From: Paenibacillus sp. R14(2021)
GTDB taxonomy: Bacteria > Bacillota > Bacilli > Paenibacillales > Paenibacillaceae
Length of the DNA stretch: 64,000 nucleotides
Reading direction: 5' to 3'
Assembly: GCF_019431355.1 (NCBI RefSeq)
Contig: NZ_CP080269.1
Span: 1,984,001-2,048,000 of the forward strand
The stretch's first letter is position 1. Every line of letters begins with the position of its first letter. The notes under the pieces are model-generated. The model ran no database searches, was not told the origin of the DNA, and saw nothing but the letters and a program-made list of their open reading frames with translations. Shown one piece after another: positions 63,303-64,000 of the stretch. The position numbers and the translations under genes were made by a program.

Positions 63303-64000
63303 TTATGCTTTTGCCCGGAGCGTCTTCGCGAGCGAATCAGCAACCTTCCAAATATCGCCTGCTCCCATCGTAATGACGAGATCGCCCGGGGCTACGCGGC
63401 CTGTCAGGACCGTCAGAACCTCTTCTTTCGAAGGGTAATAAGTCGTGTTGGCATTGCTATTCTTAATAATCAATTCCACTAGCTTCTTGGAGTTGACCCC
63501 TTCGATCTGCTGCTCGCCGGCGGGCGAGTAAATATCCGTAATCAGCACTTCGTCTGCCTCGGCGAAAGCGCGGCTGAACTGCTCCAGCAGGAAGAAGGTC
63601 CGCGTATAGCGCTGCGGCTGGAAGACGGCAATGATTCGTTTGCCCGTCGACTTGGCTGCACTGATCGTAGCCTGGATTTCCGTGGGATGATGCGCGTAAT
63701 CATCGATAACGAGAATGTCATTGACCTCTCCGAGTACTTGGAATCTGCGCTTCGCGCCGCGGAAATCAACAATCGCCTCCGCAATGGACACAAATGGCAC
63801 GCCTGCCTCCAAGCAAGTAATCACGGTCGCCATTGCGTTGTACACGTTATGACGGCCCGGAACTGACAGTTCGATGCGGCCCAGCAGGTGTCCGTGCTTC
63901 TTCATATCGAAGGAAACCTTGCGGTCGCCAAGCTTAATATTATTCGCCTGATAAACAGCCTCGTTGTCGATGCCGTACGTAAGTACGCCGCTTGTGCCAA
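63303..64000 (-). CDS. murC: UDP-N-acetylmuramate--L-alanine ligase (C-terminal part, runs off right edge)
   Basis: Peptidoglycan precursor ligase adding L-Ala to UDP-MurNAc. Only about 230 residues at the C-terminus are visible; the frame is open past 64000. Conserved parts: VPGRHNVYNAMATVITCLEAG (substrate domain), VIDDYAHHPTEIQATI (the family DDYAHHP motif) and FQPQRYTRTFFLLEQF. An internal ATG at 63905 is not the start because the frame and family sequence continue upstream (GTSGVLTYGIDNEAVYQ). Confidence 0.95.
   Translation of the reverse strand, partial: GTSGVLTYGIDNEAVYQANNIKLGDRKVSFDMKKHGHLLGRIELSVPGRHNVYNAMATVITCLEAGVPFVSIAEAIVDFRGAKRRFQVLGEVNDILVIDDYAHHPTEIQATISAAKSTGKRIIAVFQPQRYTRTFFLLEQFSRAFAEADEVLITDIYSPAGEQQIEGVNSKKLVELIIKNSNANTTYYPSKEEVLTVLTGRVAPGDLVITMGAGDIWKVADSLAKTLRAKA

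Overview
The window is a chromosomal segment of an endospore-forming Firmicute, most probably Paenibacillus or a close relative. Four observations support this: many sporulation and germination genes (gerA operon, spoVB, bofC, a safA-like gene, spoIVFA/FB, spo0B, spoIIB), strong AGGAGG ribosome binding sites, moderately high GC, and a gene order that follows the Bacillus subtilis block running from rarA and aspS/hisS through relA, recJ, secDF, spoVB, the ruv genes, bofC, safA, pheA, obg, spo0B, rplU, spoIVFB, min, mre, radC and maf to spoIIB. Nearly all genes are on the minus strand. The plus-strand exceptions are the gerA operon, spoVB, a TIGR04086 membrane protein with a PAP2 phosphatase, an ArsB-type transporter with a small upstream ORF, and an ArsR/AHSA1 pair.

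Layout. 1-7.2 kb: rarA (partial), a manganese transporter with a probable MntR site, an OmdA-type protein with tcdA, and aspS/hisS behind a T-box leader. 7.3-14 kb: the gerA-type germinant receptor operon. Its B subunit carries a long 81-bp-repeat tail that is fully overlapped on the other strand by a convergent ORF with its own ribosome binding site. It is followed by almost 1 kb of hairpin-rich non-coding repeats. 14-23.6 kb: dtd, relA, apt, recJ, a cation efflux protein, secF, secD and comN. 23.7-30 kb: spoVB, two DUF421 proteins, an ion transporter, TIGR04086 and PAP2 proteins. 30-40.5 kb: yajC, tgt, queA, a SpoIID-domain protein, a DCC protein, ruvB/A/C, bofC and a safA-like repeat protein. 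40.6-45.2 kb: an amino-acid operon, pheB-hom-thrB-pheA-ilvE. 45.3-48.7 kb: obg, spo0B, rpmA, prp, rplU. 48.8-62 kb: small ORF, ArsB transporter, RNase E/G-type nuclease, spoIVFB/FA, rodA, minD/C, mreD/C/B, radC, maf, a DUF4321 protein and a spoIIB-like gene. 62.1-64 kb: ArsR regulator with an AHSA1 protein, then the 3' part of murC.

The core genes serve translation (hisS, aspS, dtd, tgt, queA, ribosomal proteins), the stringent response, recombination and repair, protein export, cell shape and division, and sporulation. The least ordinary part is 11.3-13.8 kb: an apparent 1.4-kb antisense gene overlap inside a tandem repeat, next to two further repeat or hairpin arrays. A separate hairpin repeat family sits directly in front of the ribosome binding sites of two unrelated genes (hisS and the cation efflux gene). 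All calls come from reading the sequence; no database search was possible.
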